Shown one piece after another: positions 44,933 through 53,607 of a DNA stretch of 53,607 bases (within the stretch, counting starts at the first letter, position 1; the number at the start of each line of letters is the position of its first letter). A model generated the notes under the pieces. That model had not been told where the DNA came from, ran no database searches, and saw only the letters and a list, made by a program, of their open reading frames with translations. Both the position numbers and the translations under genes were made by a program. The stretch lies in NCBI GenBank assembly GCA_027943245.1, contig JANDJZ010000324.1:1-53607 (forward strand), read 5' to 3'. The stretch comes from Acanthamoeba sp. SK_2022b. Taxonomy: Eukaryota > Discosea > Longamoebia > Acanthamoebidae.

Positions 44933-46981
44933 ACAAGGCACCAGGGAAACAATCAAGCAACTGAAGGAAGCCGTACCGGGCACCAAGGCGTAGGCTACAA
45001 CAGGAGCCAGCGCGATATCTGGAGCGTTGCCGGTGGACCCGTCGCTCACGACGCCAAAGTCTACCTCGAACGTGGGGACCTGCTCCTGAGCGACCGCCGA
45101 AGTGCTCAGGAAGTACTTCATCCTGAACTCGAGGTTGGACCACGCGGCGGCCCATGCCGGGAACAACGGGAGCGGCGCCCCGCTGCCGGTCAGGTAGGCC
45201 GTCGTGTAGACTTGCTCGCCGTTGCACGACACGTCGCGCAGCAGGTCGAGCAATGTCTCGCGCAGCGACAGGGCCATGGGCGCCACGTTGATCTGCGCTG
45301 CCACTTGGCTTGCCCTGAGTTTTTGCGCAGAATGAGCGATTAAAAAAGAAAATACAAAAATACTGTAAATTGTCAATTTAAAGAATAAAGAGGAGGGACG
45401 TACGCGTCATTGGTATAAATCCACGCAACGAAGTTGAGCAGTTCTTGGTAGTTGGTGCAGTCGAACGCCGTTATGTTGCTCTTGACCGACAGGTAGTTGA
45501 CGTAGGAGAGTGGCCACGATTCGTTGCCCGGAGCGTCGACGATATCGATCGTGAAGTTGCCTTGAGCGTAATCGGCGCTGTAGTCGGCCATCGCCGCCTG
45601 CACCGAGTCCACGGTGGGCTGCACCAGTTTGCCGGCCTTGTTTATCATATTGAGCCACTTGAAGCCCGAAGACGTCGTGTCGGCGTAGTTGAGGAACGTC
45701 ATGCTGTTATCGTTAGCCTGCACGACCACGGTCAGCACGACGCACGCAAGTCCACACACGAGCAACGAATCGATTGGCCAATGACCTTGAGCCAGCTCAG
45801 TCGCGCCACGGTCGAGCCGCCGGCAGCCACAGCGGTGCCTCGCAGGGCGGGCGGCATGAGGGCCCACGTGCGGTTGGCGGCCGCCAGGGCCAGTTTGAAG
45901 TCTTCGCTGAACCGCTCCAAACCGATCTTGAGCACCTCGGGGAGCGAGATGGCGCTGTTCTCGTTGTAGCCGAGGAAGATGTCGGCGCCGGGCAGCTTGT
46001 TGGCGATGGCGGGGTTGAGGGCCTTGATGCGCGTGTCGTTCCACTTGGAGATGTTGCCCGCCCAGATCAGCCCCAGCGTTTCCCTGTCGACCACCTGTTG
46101 TTGCGTAGAGAGTGCGTGTGGGAGAGGCAAGCAGGCAAAGGACCGCGTCAGGTTCACTCTCGAACTCTGAATTCTTAAGCGTGAAGAGAGGTGGGGCTTT
46201 TTGATGGGTGGGCGCCGTACAATGTTGGGGTCGGTGGCGTTGAGCGCGGTGATGTTGTAGACCATGACTTGGGCCTGGCCCTCGAGAGGCATCTGGGTCA
46301 GCCCGCCGTACTGCGCTGAAAGGTCGGGCGGCAGCCCTCGGTCCATTATCAGGAAGTCCTGCAACGGTGGTGAGCACTCGTGCCTTTTTGCTTCAGATCT
46401 GAAGATCAAACGTACGGCATCGCCAGCGGTGTAGGTACTAATGGCCGGAGTGATGCCCACGCCGTCATAGGTGAGGCTAGCAGATCATCTTGTAAGTTAG
46501 CTGTTTTTCATATATCTTTTCTTTTCTTTTCTTTTCTTTTCTTTTCTTTTCTTTTCTTTTCTTTTCATTTGATTTCGCTACCGACCAAAGGAGTTGATTT
46601 TTGGTGACGCCAATGACGGTCATTGGCATAAGCTTGTTACACACATGCCCAATGCTATCTATATCACGAGGTGAAGAAGGACTGACGATCACGTACCTGA
46701 TGTCGTCTCGGTTGAAGAGGTAGGCGGGAGTCCACAGCGCCATGACCGAAATGGCATTCGGTGTGCCAACGCCGTAGAGCTCCACATTAGCCGCACGCAC
46801 TGGGTTTGGACCAACTCGTGGTCAGTCGATTTCATCTTACAAAGATCAACGATGGTCATGGCTTGGGGCTCTCGGGCCGACTGCACCGAAGCTCTAGTGC
46901 TGCGTTCTAGGTACCTTGCCAGAGGTATGTGAACGCGAAGAACGCACACAAGGCTAGGTAGGCGGGACGTGCGGCAGGCAT
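40230..46981 (-). CDS. Receptor with two PstS-like domains, EGF, TM, TKL kinase, class III cyclase, TKL kinase (copy 2)
   Basis: Seventeen minus-strand exons: 46981-46915, 46799-46697, 46476-46416, 46358-46221, 46094-45786, 45717-45404, 45314-44977, 44844-44606, 44495-44352, 44257-44119, 44028-43881, 43777-43530, 43433-43174, 43023-42907, 42812-41728, 41622-41372 and 41269-40230, giving 1,666 residues. The domain order equals copy 1. The outer half has diverged (ISKWNDTRIKALNPAIANKL kept, but the second repeat reads ITSWDDSRIKDLNSAA), while the kinase and cyclase parts are almost identical, down to long DNA stretches. This suggests different ligands with a common signalling output, or gene conversion limited to the inner half. 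The membrane helix is AVAALLLLLCLIVVLLVVI. It has two introns that copy 1 lacks and lacks one that copy 1 has. It is divergent from the F-box/SAR1 gene, 368 bp away. Confidence 0.9.
41275..41306. repeat. (AC)n microsatellite in receptor copy 2 intron 16
   Basis: About 32 bp of AC, GT on the sense strand, near the acceptor of intron 41270-41371. The matching intron of copy 1 lacks it. Confidence 0.93.
43088..43145. repeat. (GT)n microsatellite in receptor copy 2 intron 13
   Basis: About 58 bp of GT in intron 43024-43173. The matching intron of copy 1 has none. Confidence 0.95.
44866..44929. repeat. (GT)n microsatellite in receptor copy 2 intron 7
   Basis: About 64 bp of GT in intron 44845-44976, an intron that copy 1 lacks altogether. 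Confidence 0.95.
46516..46566. repeat. (CTTTT)n pentanucleotide array in receptor copy 2 intron 2
   Basis: About ten 5-bp units inside intron 46477-46696; the sense strand is a purine run (AAAAG)n. Confidence 0.95.
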
Positions 46982-47349
46982 GGGAGTAAGGTCTTGTGTG
47001 GGAGGTTGTGTTGTCGGGTACAAGGTAAAACTGAATGACCTAAGAACGCGGAAGCTTTCTTGACGCGGAGTCATCTTGACCGGGGTGGTTCCCGTCAACA
47101 AATTGGCCATCAGTTTCAGCGCACAGAGAGTGGTTGCCAGGTCAATACCCATCTGCCTTGACACTCACAGGGACGGTATCTGCCAGTCTCGCCAAGGCCA
47201 CCGCACATGTTCCTGTGATGCCCAGCAGGCCAGACCTTTTGCCACGTCAGCATCTAGTAAGCACGTCAGCGTCTCGCTGCGCCACGTCAGCAAGGTGGGT
47301 GTGGCCAACAGCAAACTTGGCGTGCAAACTGTGGGGCAAAGACAAGCAC
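46982..47349. other. Divergent intergenic region, receptor copy 2 to F-box/SAR1
   Basis: About 370 bp. The right part is open in the frame of the next gene, so its start could be further upstream; no conserved motif supports this. No clear TATA box. Confidence 0.55.
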
Positions 47350-48963
47350 ATGATCTCCTGGCCTACCGCACTCACTGCCGTGGCGCTGGTGGTGGCCGTG
47401 CTGGTGTGGCGCCGGTTCACTGTCACGCGTGGCGTCTCCCTGCCATCTCAACTCACAAACGAGGCCCTTGCAGTTTGGACCGCCGACGCACTGCCAGATG
47501 AGGTCTTGCTGCATGTGTTGTCCTTTCTTGACCGAGGTCACGACCTGGCCGCAGCCTCAGCTGTCTGCTCTTGCTGGGCTCAAGGTGCCGTTGGCCCTCT
47601 CTTTTTTCTTTTTCGTATTTTGTACCGTGTTATTATATATTATTATATATTTTCTATATATATAAAATAATATTGATCTTTTTTTGTCCCAACAGTCGGG
47701 CACGAACCCAGCCTATGGGCTGAGCTGCTGCGCCGTCAGTTCCCAGGCTCGATCAACGGCGCCATGACGCCTGCGTCGCTGCTGCGGTGGTGCATTGCTC
47801 ACCAGTTCCCTGCACACCTGCGCGAACATGTCCAGAGGGTGGAGCGCAAGGCGAGGAAACAGGGCGTCATCGACTGGCGCGCGCTATACGCCATCGAGGC
47901 CACGGCGGCCAGCGGTGGCGGATGCGCAGTGTGGCCCCGACGCAAGGCGGGAGCCGCGTCGCATTGGCTCTGGACGGCGATCGTCAACTTTGCTTCTCGG
48001 CCACTCTCCCCCACGCGTCGCCTGGTCTTTCTGGGCCTGGACAATGCCGGTAACAACTCCCAGTGCCACTAACATTCATCGCTCACTCCACATCGCTTAG
48101 ACTCCACACACGCACAATAGGAAAGAGCACAATGGTGTTTATGCTGTCACAAGACCGGGTGACCATCCAGCCCCCCACCGGGCACCTGATTATGGAGGAG
48201 ACGACGCTCGATGGTCGTCGCTTTGTGTTGTTGGAGGCCTCTTTATGGCACAGAAGGCACCGCCGCCGACACACATGCGTATCAACTTCCACTCAGTTCT
48301 TATCTGGCGCCTCGGGTTTTCTCAGGTCTTCCAGGTCGTTGAGCTCGGATTACCTCGCCAGTGCGAGCGGCGTGGTGTTCTTCGTCGACGCTTGCGATCG
48401 CGAGCGATACGAGGAGGCCCGGACCGAGCTCGCGGTGCGCGTTTGGGTTGACCATTGCTCTGTGTGGCACACGTTGTTAAAGGCTCACATCACACACACG
48501 CGTAATGATTGATGCTGGCACAGGGAGTGATGCAGTGGCTTCGGGCGAATCGCCCGTGCACGCCACTCCTCGTGCTGGGCAACAAGATCGACAGGCCAGA
48601 CGCGGCCAGCGAGAAGGAGATCAAGGCCGCGCTCAACCTCAGCTACTGCTGCACCGGCAAGGTCGATGTCCCCCCCCCCCCAAACCGCTCCCTCCCCAAC
48701 CTTTCGTAGAACTGGCCGGCGCCACACACGCTCAATTGTCCAACGACGACGCAGGAGCCGTGGCAGCTCAAGAAGGGCGTGCAACCGGTAGAGGTCTTCA
48801 TGGCCAGCGTAGTGAAACGAGCGGGCTACGGAGCCGGTACGCGCCGCCTCCAGCATGTCTGGAGCCAGGCCAGGCGCAGCTGTCTCTGACCTCTCATTAA
48901 CCCCTCCCTCTCCTTCCCTCTCTGCCTCAAGGCTTCCGTTGGCTGAGTGCTTACTGCAACTGA
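47350..48963 (+). CDS. Membrane-anchored F-box protein fused to a SAR1-like GTPase
   Basis: Seven exons: 47350-47584, 47696-48049, 48121-48256, 48326-48434, 48524-48661, 48755-48836 and 48932-48963, giving 361 residues. An N-terminal hydrophobic segment (ALTAVALVVAVLVW) is followed by an F-box at about residues 37-95 (LPDEVLLHVLSFLDRGHDLA, then PSLWAELLRRQFPG). A SAR1/ARF domain spans about residue 180 to the end: G1 RLVFLGLDNAGKSTMVFML, switch Thr in PPTGH, SGVVFFVDACDRERYEEAR, G4 LGNKIDRP, and the SAR1-specific ending EVFMASVVKRAGYGAGFRWL. The G3 site, DLGGH in SAR1, reads EASLWH. Intron 3 is GC-AG (AAG|GCACCG), which is needed to keep the frame. SAR1 builds COPII coats at the ER; F-boxes recruit SKP1/cullin ligases. 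The combined role is not known. Confidence 0.82.
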
Positions 48964-49041
48964 GCTTTGGGCCGCAGGCGTGCGATGGTGAACGTGATGC
49001 GTAGGTCAAAGTTGGTGCAACTATAAAACCTTACCTCGCTT

Positions 49042-50160
49042 CTACGTCGTCGTCGAGTTGGCCTTGGCCTGATACCACGAGGGAAAGGTCAACTGTTGTT
49101 GTTGTTGTTTGGACTTCGTGATGGGCCAAGGGAGCACCTGTTTGAGGGCGGCGATTCGCTGTTGGAGGAAGGCCTTGTAGCGCTCGACGTCGTCTCGGGG
49201 GAAGTGGTACAGGGCCGAGTGGATGAGCGCCACCTGCTCCTGCCTCAGGTCCCATTCTGCGAGCGGGAAGTAGTGAGCAAGCACGCACGCTCCGGAAAGT
49301 GATCATGACATGGACATGACGTGACGTGACATGATGCCCACCTGAGTTGGTGAAGCTCTGTTTGACCAAATCGAACTCGCGCAGGTCTTCAGCCAGGGCC
49401 GCCACAGCGGTACTCACGCTGACCGAGTGCAACTTGATTCCGTAGTAAATCATGATCGCGCCCTGCCATGTACCACACCATCAGAGCGTTGACTTTATTA
49501 TGCTGCGTAATATTATTTATTTATTTATTTAATAAATTATTAATTACCTCTATGGTGATGTAGATCAAGCAGGGCGACTTCATGCCCGGTTCGATTGAAT
49601 ACATTCCTGACGACGTCGTGGTGAGAACACACATACACGCACGCGCGCTCGCAGCCAGGCACGCAGTCAGAAGGAGGCGAGAGGCTTACCGGCCGTGAAG
49701 GCGCGCACGGGCTGGTGGGAGTGGAACGAAATCGTTTGGCCCTTGGCGTCGATGAAATGGGTGAGCCCGCTCCACGAGCACAGCACCGCCACCTCCTCGC
49801 CACCTCCTGCAATGAACAAGATGATGATGAAGAAGACATCGGGCAGTGAGCGCGTTCTGGTTTCATGCTGCTCGCCACGTGCTCGGTTGTACCGGTGATG
49901 TCCAGCGAGCAGGCGGTGAAGCACTGCGAGCAGTCGATGGTCTGCGAGACGGGCGCGATGGGCGGCTGCAGGTGGTGCAGGGAGCCCGAGGCATCGGTCG
50001 GGAAGAGCTCCTTGGCCACGCCGCCCGAGATCATGCCGCCGCCGCCGCCTCCACCGCCGGCGGTGGGCGATGACGGATCCACCTCCCACAAGACCGACCA
50101 CCCTATGCCCTTGCCGCCGCCGCCTGCGCCCGTCAGCTCCACCAGCTGCATGTGGCCTGT

Positions 50161-50223
<63 letters not shown>

Positions 50224-52011
50224 AGTAACGAACGTGAGGAGGAGTGGGGCGAGTCGAGAGGTCCAACCGTCGAGCGTGGCGACGGCGGCGATGGCGCCCT
50301 TGGTCCGCACGATGGGCGACACGATCTCGGTCGGGGCGAAGCTGGCCTCGACCGTCGGCGTGGAGTCACGGCCGCCGTGCGGTTGCTGCAGGTCGTCCCG
50401 GTTGTTGTCGTCCGTCGCCGTCGACGCGTCGTCGAAGCGCGAGTAGCCCCTGCGCGCGCCGTGTCCTGCGTCAGCCACGTGAAGGCGAGGGGGAAGGCGC
50501 GACGAACGTACGGCTTGCGTGCGCGCGGGTCCTTACGGGAGCGCGACGTGCGGGAGTAGGGTTTGAGCACCTCGTTCGGGATGCCCTCGTTGTCGATCAC
50601 CGCGTAGGCCCCGCCCTGCAGCCCGACCAGCACCATTCGCACGCTGTCGCCCACGTCCCGCTTGAAACTGGACAAGCACAACGAACTGTACGTACACAAC
50701 ACAATAATTAATTATTTTTCTTATTTAATTGTAATAAATTAAATGAAGCAAAACAAGGCTAAGAAATAAAAGATAACGTCAATAACAATTATTGAAATAA
50801 ATAATAGGAATTATTTGACGTACCAGATGTGGTGGGGGAAAGACCAAGTGGCCTTGGTCTGGACGATGGGCGGCGGCAGTCGCTTCTCGGGGGTGTTCGT
50901 GGGCGAGTGGCCGGCGATGACGGAGGGCGCCGAGTTGGAGTTGGAGGCGAGCATGGCGGCGTGGGTCGGGTTGGCCGGGAGGCTGGGCTCGCGGGAGATC
51001 GACGCCTCGCGCCCGCCGCGGCTGGGCGACAGGAGCGGCAGGTTCGACGAGGACGCCGACGTCGGGATCAGAGAGGGCGAGGGCGGGCCGGTCTTGTCGG
51101 GCAGCGTCAGCTGGTAGGAGTATAGGATGCGGTCGCTGCCGCCCATCAACAGCTCGTTGTAGCCGTCGTTGTCTGCACGCAACGATTTAATGAACACTTG
51201 TATGCGTGTGCGGAGAAGGAGAGGAGGGAGAGAACCGGCATCGGTGATGAGGATGGCGTTTATGTTGGGCGGGATGCGGCAGGTGCGGGGCACCATGGCG
51301 TTGGGCCGTTGGCCTTCGGTAGTAGGCGGCGGTTCGGCGTCGGTGCCGTCTTGCCCGAGCTCGAAGATGTGGCAGAGCCCTTCGAACGTGGTCACCACCA
51401 ACGCGTTCTGATGACCCGCACGCGCAACAGGTCAGCAGCCACCGAAGCTGGGCGCTCTCAGAGCAGTGTGGGCTTACCTTGCCGTGGTTGTACACATCGC
51501 CCACCGCTATGCAGGCTATCTATCGAGTCAAGGCCAGCATAAGCCATCACACACACGCAACGCAACACACATTGCACTACAGGTGGCTAGCGTACGGTGC
51601 CGAGGTTCTCGGCAGTGCGCCACGGCTGCGGGTTGGTCCCTTTCCACACGAGCAGCACGCCGCCCAAGCTCCCGGCCACCAGCTCCACGTTGCCGTCGTT
51701 GTCCACGTCACCTGCAGCCCGGTGGGCACGTGTTAGATAGACGTAACGTAGGCACAGGAGCAACAGGTATCGAGATTCGAAAGATGAAGATAAATCTAAA
51801 GAATTGAGGAAAGGAGATGAGGGAGTGGTGGCGTGGTGGGGTAGCGGGAAGCGGTACCTAGGGCGATGGCTTTGTGAAAGGTGCGGTGCTTCCACCGGAA
51901 TTGGTAATGGTTCACGAAGGAGATGTGTCGAGAGAGGAGGCCGCTGAATGCGCTGGGCGCCTGCGGCGTCGGTGGCACCACAGCCACCGGCGAGAACGGC
52001 ACTCCCTCCAT
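49042..52011 (-). CDS. ITFG2: ITFG2-like FG-GAP/beta-propeller protein (KICSTOR subunit)
   Basis: Twelve minus-strand exons: 52011-51858, 51711-51596, 51519-51478, 51407-51236, 51172-50824, 50667-50537, 50465-50268, 50156-49893, 49806-49690, 49606-49548, 49462-49342 and 49256-49042, giving 645 residues. The order of blocks matches animal ITFG2: KAIALGDVDNDGNVELVAGS, NPQPWRTAENLGTIACIAVG, DVYNHGKNALVVTTFEGLCH, ILITDADNDGYNELLMGGSD, VGLQGGAYAVIDNEGIPNEV, AAVATLDG, DITGGGGEEVAVLCSWSGLT and GMYSIEPGMKSPCLIYITIE. Animal ITFG2 is about 450 residues; here low-complexity Ser/Pro, Gly and Asp inserts lengthen the loops. In animals ITFG2 belongs to KICSTOR, which holds GATOR1 on lysosomes and restrains mTORC1 when amino acids fall short. 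It is convergent with the F-box/SAR1 gene, only 78 bp apart. Confidence 0.88.
50165..50220. repeat. (AC)n microsatellite in ITFG2 intron 7
   Basis: About 56 bp of AC, GT on the sense strand, directly before the acceptor of intron 50157-50267. Confidence 0.95.
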
Positions 52012-52116
52012 CTAGTTGTGTTGTTTTATTTGTTTTTGGCCGTTTTTTTGTCAATAATTAAAAAAACGATTTTCTTTATTTCCATTTTTTGTCAAGACGA
52101 CGGTTTTCTAATTTGG

Positions 52117-52526
52117 TTATTCGCGAGTGACTTGGAAGAGTGATGTCCTCCCATTATCGCACTGCCCAATCGCAGCGCAACCGGTACAGGTGTTGCCTGA
52201 GCACACGCATTTGCCCTGGGGACAGCAGTGCTGCTGGTCAGGGCAGCAGCAGGCGCTGGCGGCAGGGCAGCACCGGGCTGGCCAGCGGGGAGCATGCAGC
52301 ACGTCTCACCGCTTGGACAGGTTGTGGCCGTGCACGCTCCGCCTGAGGCCGCACGCTCCTATAGCGCAGGCCACAAACTCCTTAGAACGCCTGCACCATG
52401 TGCCAAGGACGCCTGCACCATGTCACGAGGCAGCGTTGACCAACGTACGATGGAGGGTTGGAGATGCAGCAGGTCGGCGGTGGCCAATGTAATGAGCATA
52501 GCAACGGCAACTGTGGCGATCTTCAT
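52117..52526 (-). pseudogene. Granulin-like secreted protein, frameshifted
   Basis: Exon 1 is 52526-52449 and codes a signal peptide (MKIATVAVAMLITLATADLL). With an acceptor after CTATAG, exon 2 starts at 52358 in frame and reads the first half of a granulin module: CPSGETCCMLPAGQPG. The second half, CCPAASACCCPDQQHCCPQG followed by KCVC, is in a frame shifted by one base and ends at the stop at 52117-52119. Together the spacing (C-x5-CC-x8-CC-x6-CC-x5-CC) is that of granulin. At the junction, near 52290, the DNA is one base short of joining them. Without the shift the first frame continues into a Pro/Ala-rich tail lacking most cysteines. It is either a real break or a one-base sequence error. 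Confidence 0.7.
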
Positions 52527-52739
52527 GTCAAGGTAGGGATGTGGTAGTGGTAGCGGTAGTAGGCTTAAGGAACTACCGCTTCATAGCTCAGCGTTATAAA
52601 CGTGTCTCAATGTCTGGTTCGATCAGCCACGTTCCATCTGCTACGGGACTATCACGAGAACTTATCCAACAACCCTCAAAACGGCGTGGCAAGAAAAGGC
52701 ACAAGAAAACAATCTTTAATAAACCTTGCGAGTTGCAGC

Positions 52740-53607
52740 ATGGAAGTGGAAGGGTCGGATCGATCTAGCGACTCCGTGGGCCACAGCCTCTCCACGGTAT
52801 GAAGCGAACGGAAACTTCCGCATCCTCAGGGTAGCGGTTTTCTCACAATTCTCGTGAGGTGAATGGTTGATGATTAACTTGATTTTGTATAGCAGGTCTC
52901 CAAGGGGGGCTCGGCAGGAAGGCCGGATAGGGCCGCCGAAACGTCGATGACGCCGTGCTCCGTGGCTGACTCGCCAACCGCAAGCTGGAGCACGGTGCAG
53001 GCCGCGGCCGCCCAGGGCGACACCAGCGCGCAGTACCAGATGGCCCGATTGCTCTGGGAGAGTAGCCGCAGCTGCGACGGCCAGGCCGCGCAGCGCAAGC
53101 GCGAGACTGCAGCCGAGTGGTACCACATGGCCGCCGAGCAGGGCCACGCCGCAGCGCAATACCAGTTGGCGCGGCTCTGCTGGTACGGCTGGGGCGTCGG
53201 CTGGAACCGCAAGGAGGCGGTCGAGTGGTATCGGAGAGCGGCCCACCAGGGCGACAGCGACGCCCAGTATCTGATGAGTCGCTGGAGTCACTCCAACACC
53301 CTTCGGGGTCGCCGAGAAGGGCTCGAGTGGCTCCGCAAGGCCGCCGGGCAGGGCCACCCGATCGCCGCGCGCAACCTGCCAGAGACCCTGATCGAGTGCG
53401 CCGGCGACGAGTGGGGCACCGAGGCAGCGGCCGACATGCTCCGCACGGCCTTTGAGCTGGGCGAGACCTGCAACGCGCCCTTCCTCCTGGGCAAGCTCTA
53501 TGAGGAAGGCGGCAACAGCGACAGCGGCAGCGACGTCAGACGCGACTACGAGCTGGCCGCCTCGTGGTACGCCAAGGCGGTCGATCACCCGTACGCGCTG
53601 TTCAGGC
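52740..53607 (+). CDS. Sel1-like repeat protein (3' part outside window)
   Basis: Exon 1 is 52740-52796 (19 residues). Exon 2 starts at 52896 and runs off the right edge; the visible part has about 256 residues. Sel1 units are seen as AAAAQGDTSAQYQMARLLWE, AAEQGHAAAQYQLARLCWYG, AAHQGDSDAQYLMSRW, KAAGQGHPIAARNL and NAPFLLGKLYEEGGN. Each has the A..G...AQ..L pattern, and the units alternate with EWY..AA helices. Sel1 repeats form solenoids for protein binding in ER-associated degradation or signalling; nothing visible sets which. No signal peptide is present. The acceptor could also lie three bases upstream, adding one Gln. The gene is divergent from the granulin-like gene, 213 bp away. Confidence 0.83.

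Noticed and set aside
33352..46981. Horizontal transfer of the receptor genes from bacteria because of the PstS-like domains
   Set aside because: The genes have many spliceosomal introns, host-like codon use and eukaryotic kinases. Only the sensor domain may be of ancient bacterial origin, which this window cannot show.
47134..47349. Earlier start codon for the F-box/SAR1 protein at 47134
   Set aside because: The added 72 residues have no conserved features and would bury the hydrophobic N-terminal segment; the start at 47350 is preferred but not proven.
52716..53588. Minus-strand open frame of 290 codons opposite the Sel1 gene
   Set aside because: Shadow of the plus-strand Sel1 repeats; the plus frame shows clear repeat motifs while the minus frame is only Ala/Gly/Val-rich.

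Overview
The window looks like nuclear DNA of an Acanthamoeba species (A. castellanii or a close relative). The reasons are: GC-rich coding exons split by many short introns; two copies of a three-domain choice-of-anchor-A (CAA) protein of the type known as Jonah cyst-wall lectins in Acanthamoeba; and two receptors that combine TKL-type kinases with a class III cyclase, a layout known from this amoeba. I resolved 20 protein genes. For 16 of the 17 that lie fully inside the window and are intact, the chosen exons sum to a multiple of three with no internal stop; the remaining one, Jonah copy 1, was read as one open frame minus its intron. No rRNA, tRNA, CRISPR array or transposon was recognised.

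Layout, left to right: an IRE1-like luminal domain (minus, cut by the left edge); SPT3 of SAGA (plus); a clathrin heavy chain that stops at 667 residues (minus); Jonah lectin copy 1 (plus); a VIT1/CCC1-type iron transporter (plus); a secreted class 3 lipase (minus); a CCCH-finger ERI1-type exonuclease (plus); MITD1 (minus); a secreted 16-cysteine protein and a UBC12-like E2 (plus); Jonah copy 2 (minus); a second UBC12-like E2 and an F-box/WD40 protein (plus); SNF12/SMARCD of SWI/SNF (minus); two tandem giant receptors (minus); an F-box protein fused to a SAR1-like GTPase (plus); ITFG2 (minus); a frameshifted granulin-like gene (minus); and a Sel1-repeat protein (plus, cut by the right edge).

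The genes are mostly unrelated housekeeping, chromatin, trafficking and signalling functions packed closely, often divergent (214-370 bp) or convergent (78-550 bp). The two Jonah genes form a roughly 4 kb, near-identical inverted repeat with a 10 kb spacer, and the second copy lies between the two related E2 genes. The two receptors are a head-to-tail tandem duplication.

The most unusual points are: the F-box/SAR1 fusion with an altered switch II; the receptors with paired PstS-like sensor domains, one EGF-like module, one membrane segment and a kinase-cyclase-kinase interior; the shortened clathrin heavy chain; a high count of GC-AG introns (7 of about 125 resolved introns, three of them in the IRE1 gene); a 53-bp tandem duplication that doubles a splice acceptor; and a one-base break in a granulin domain.
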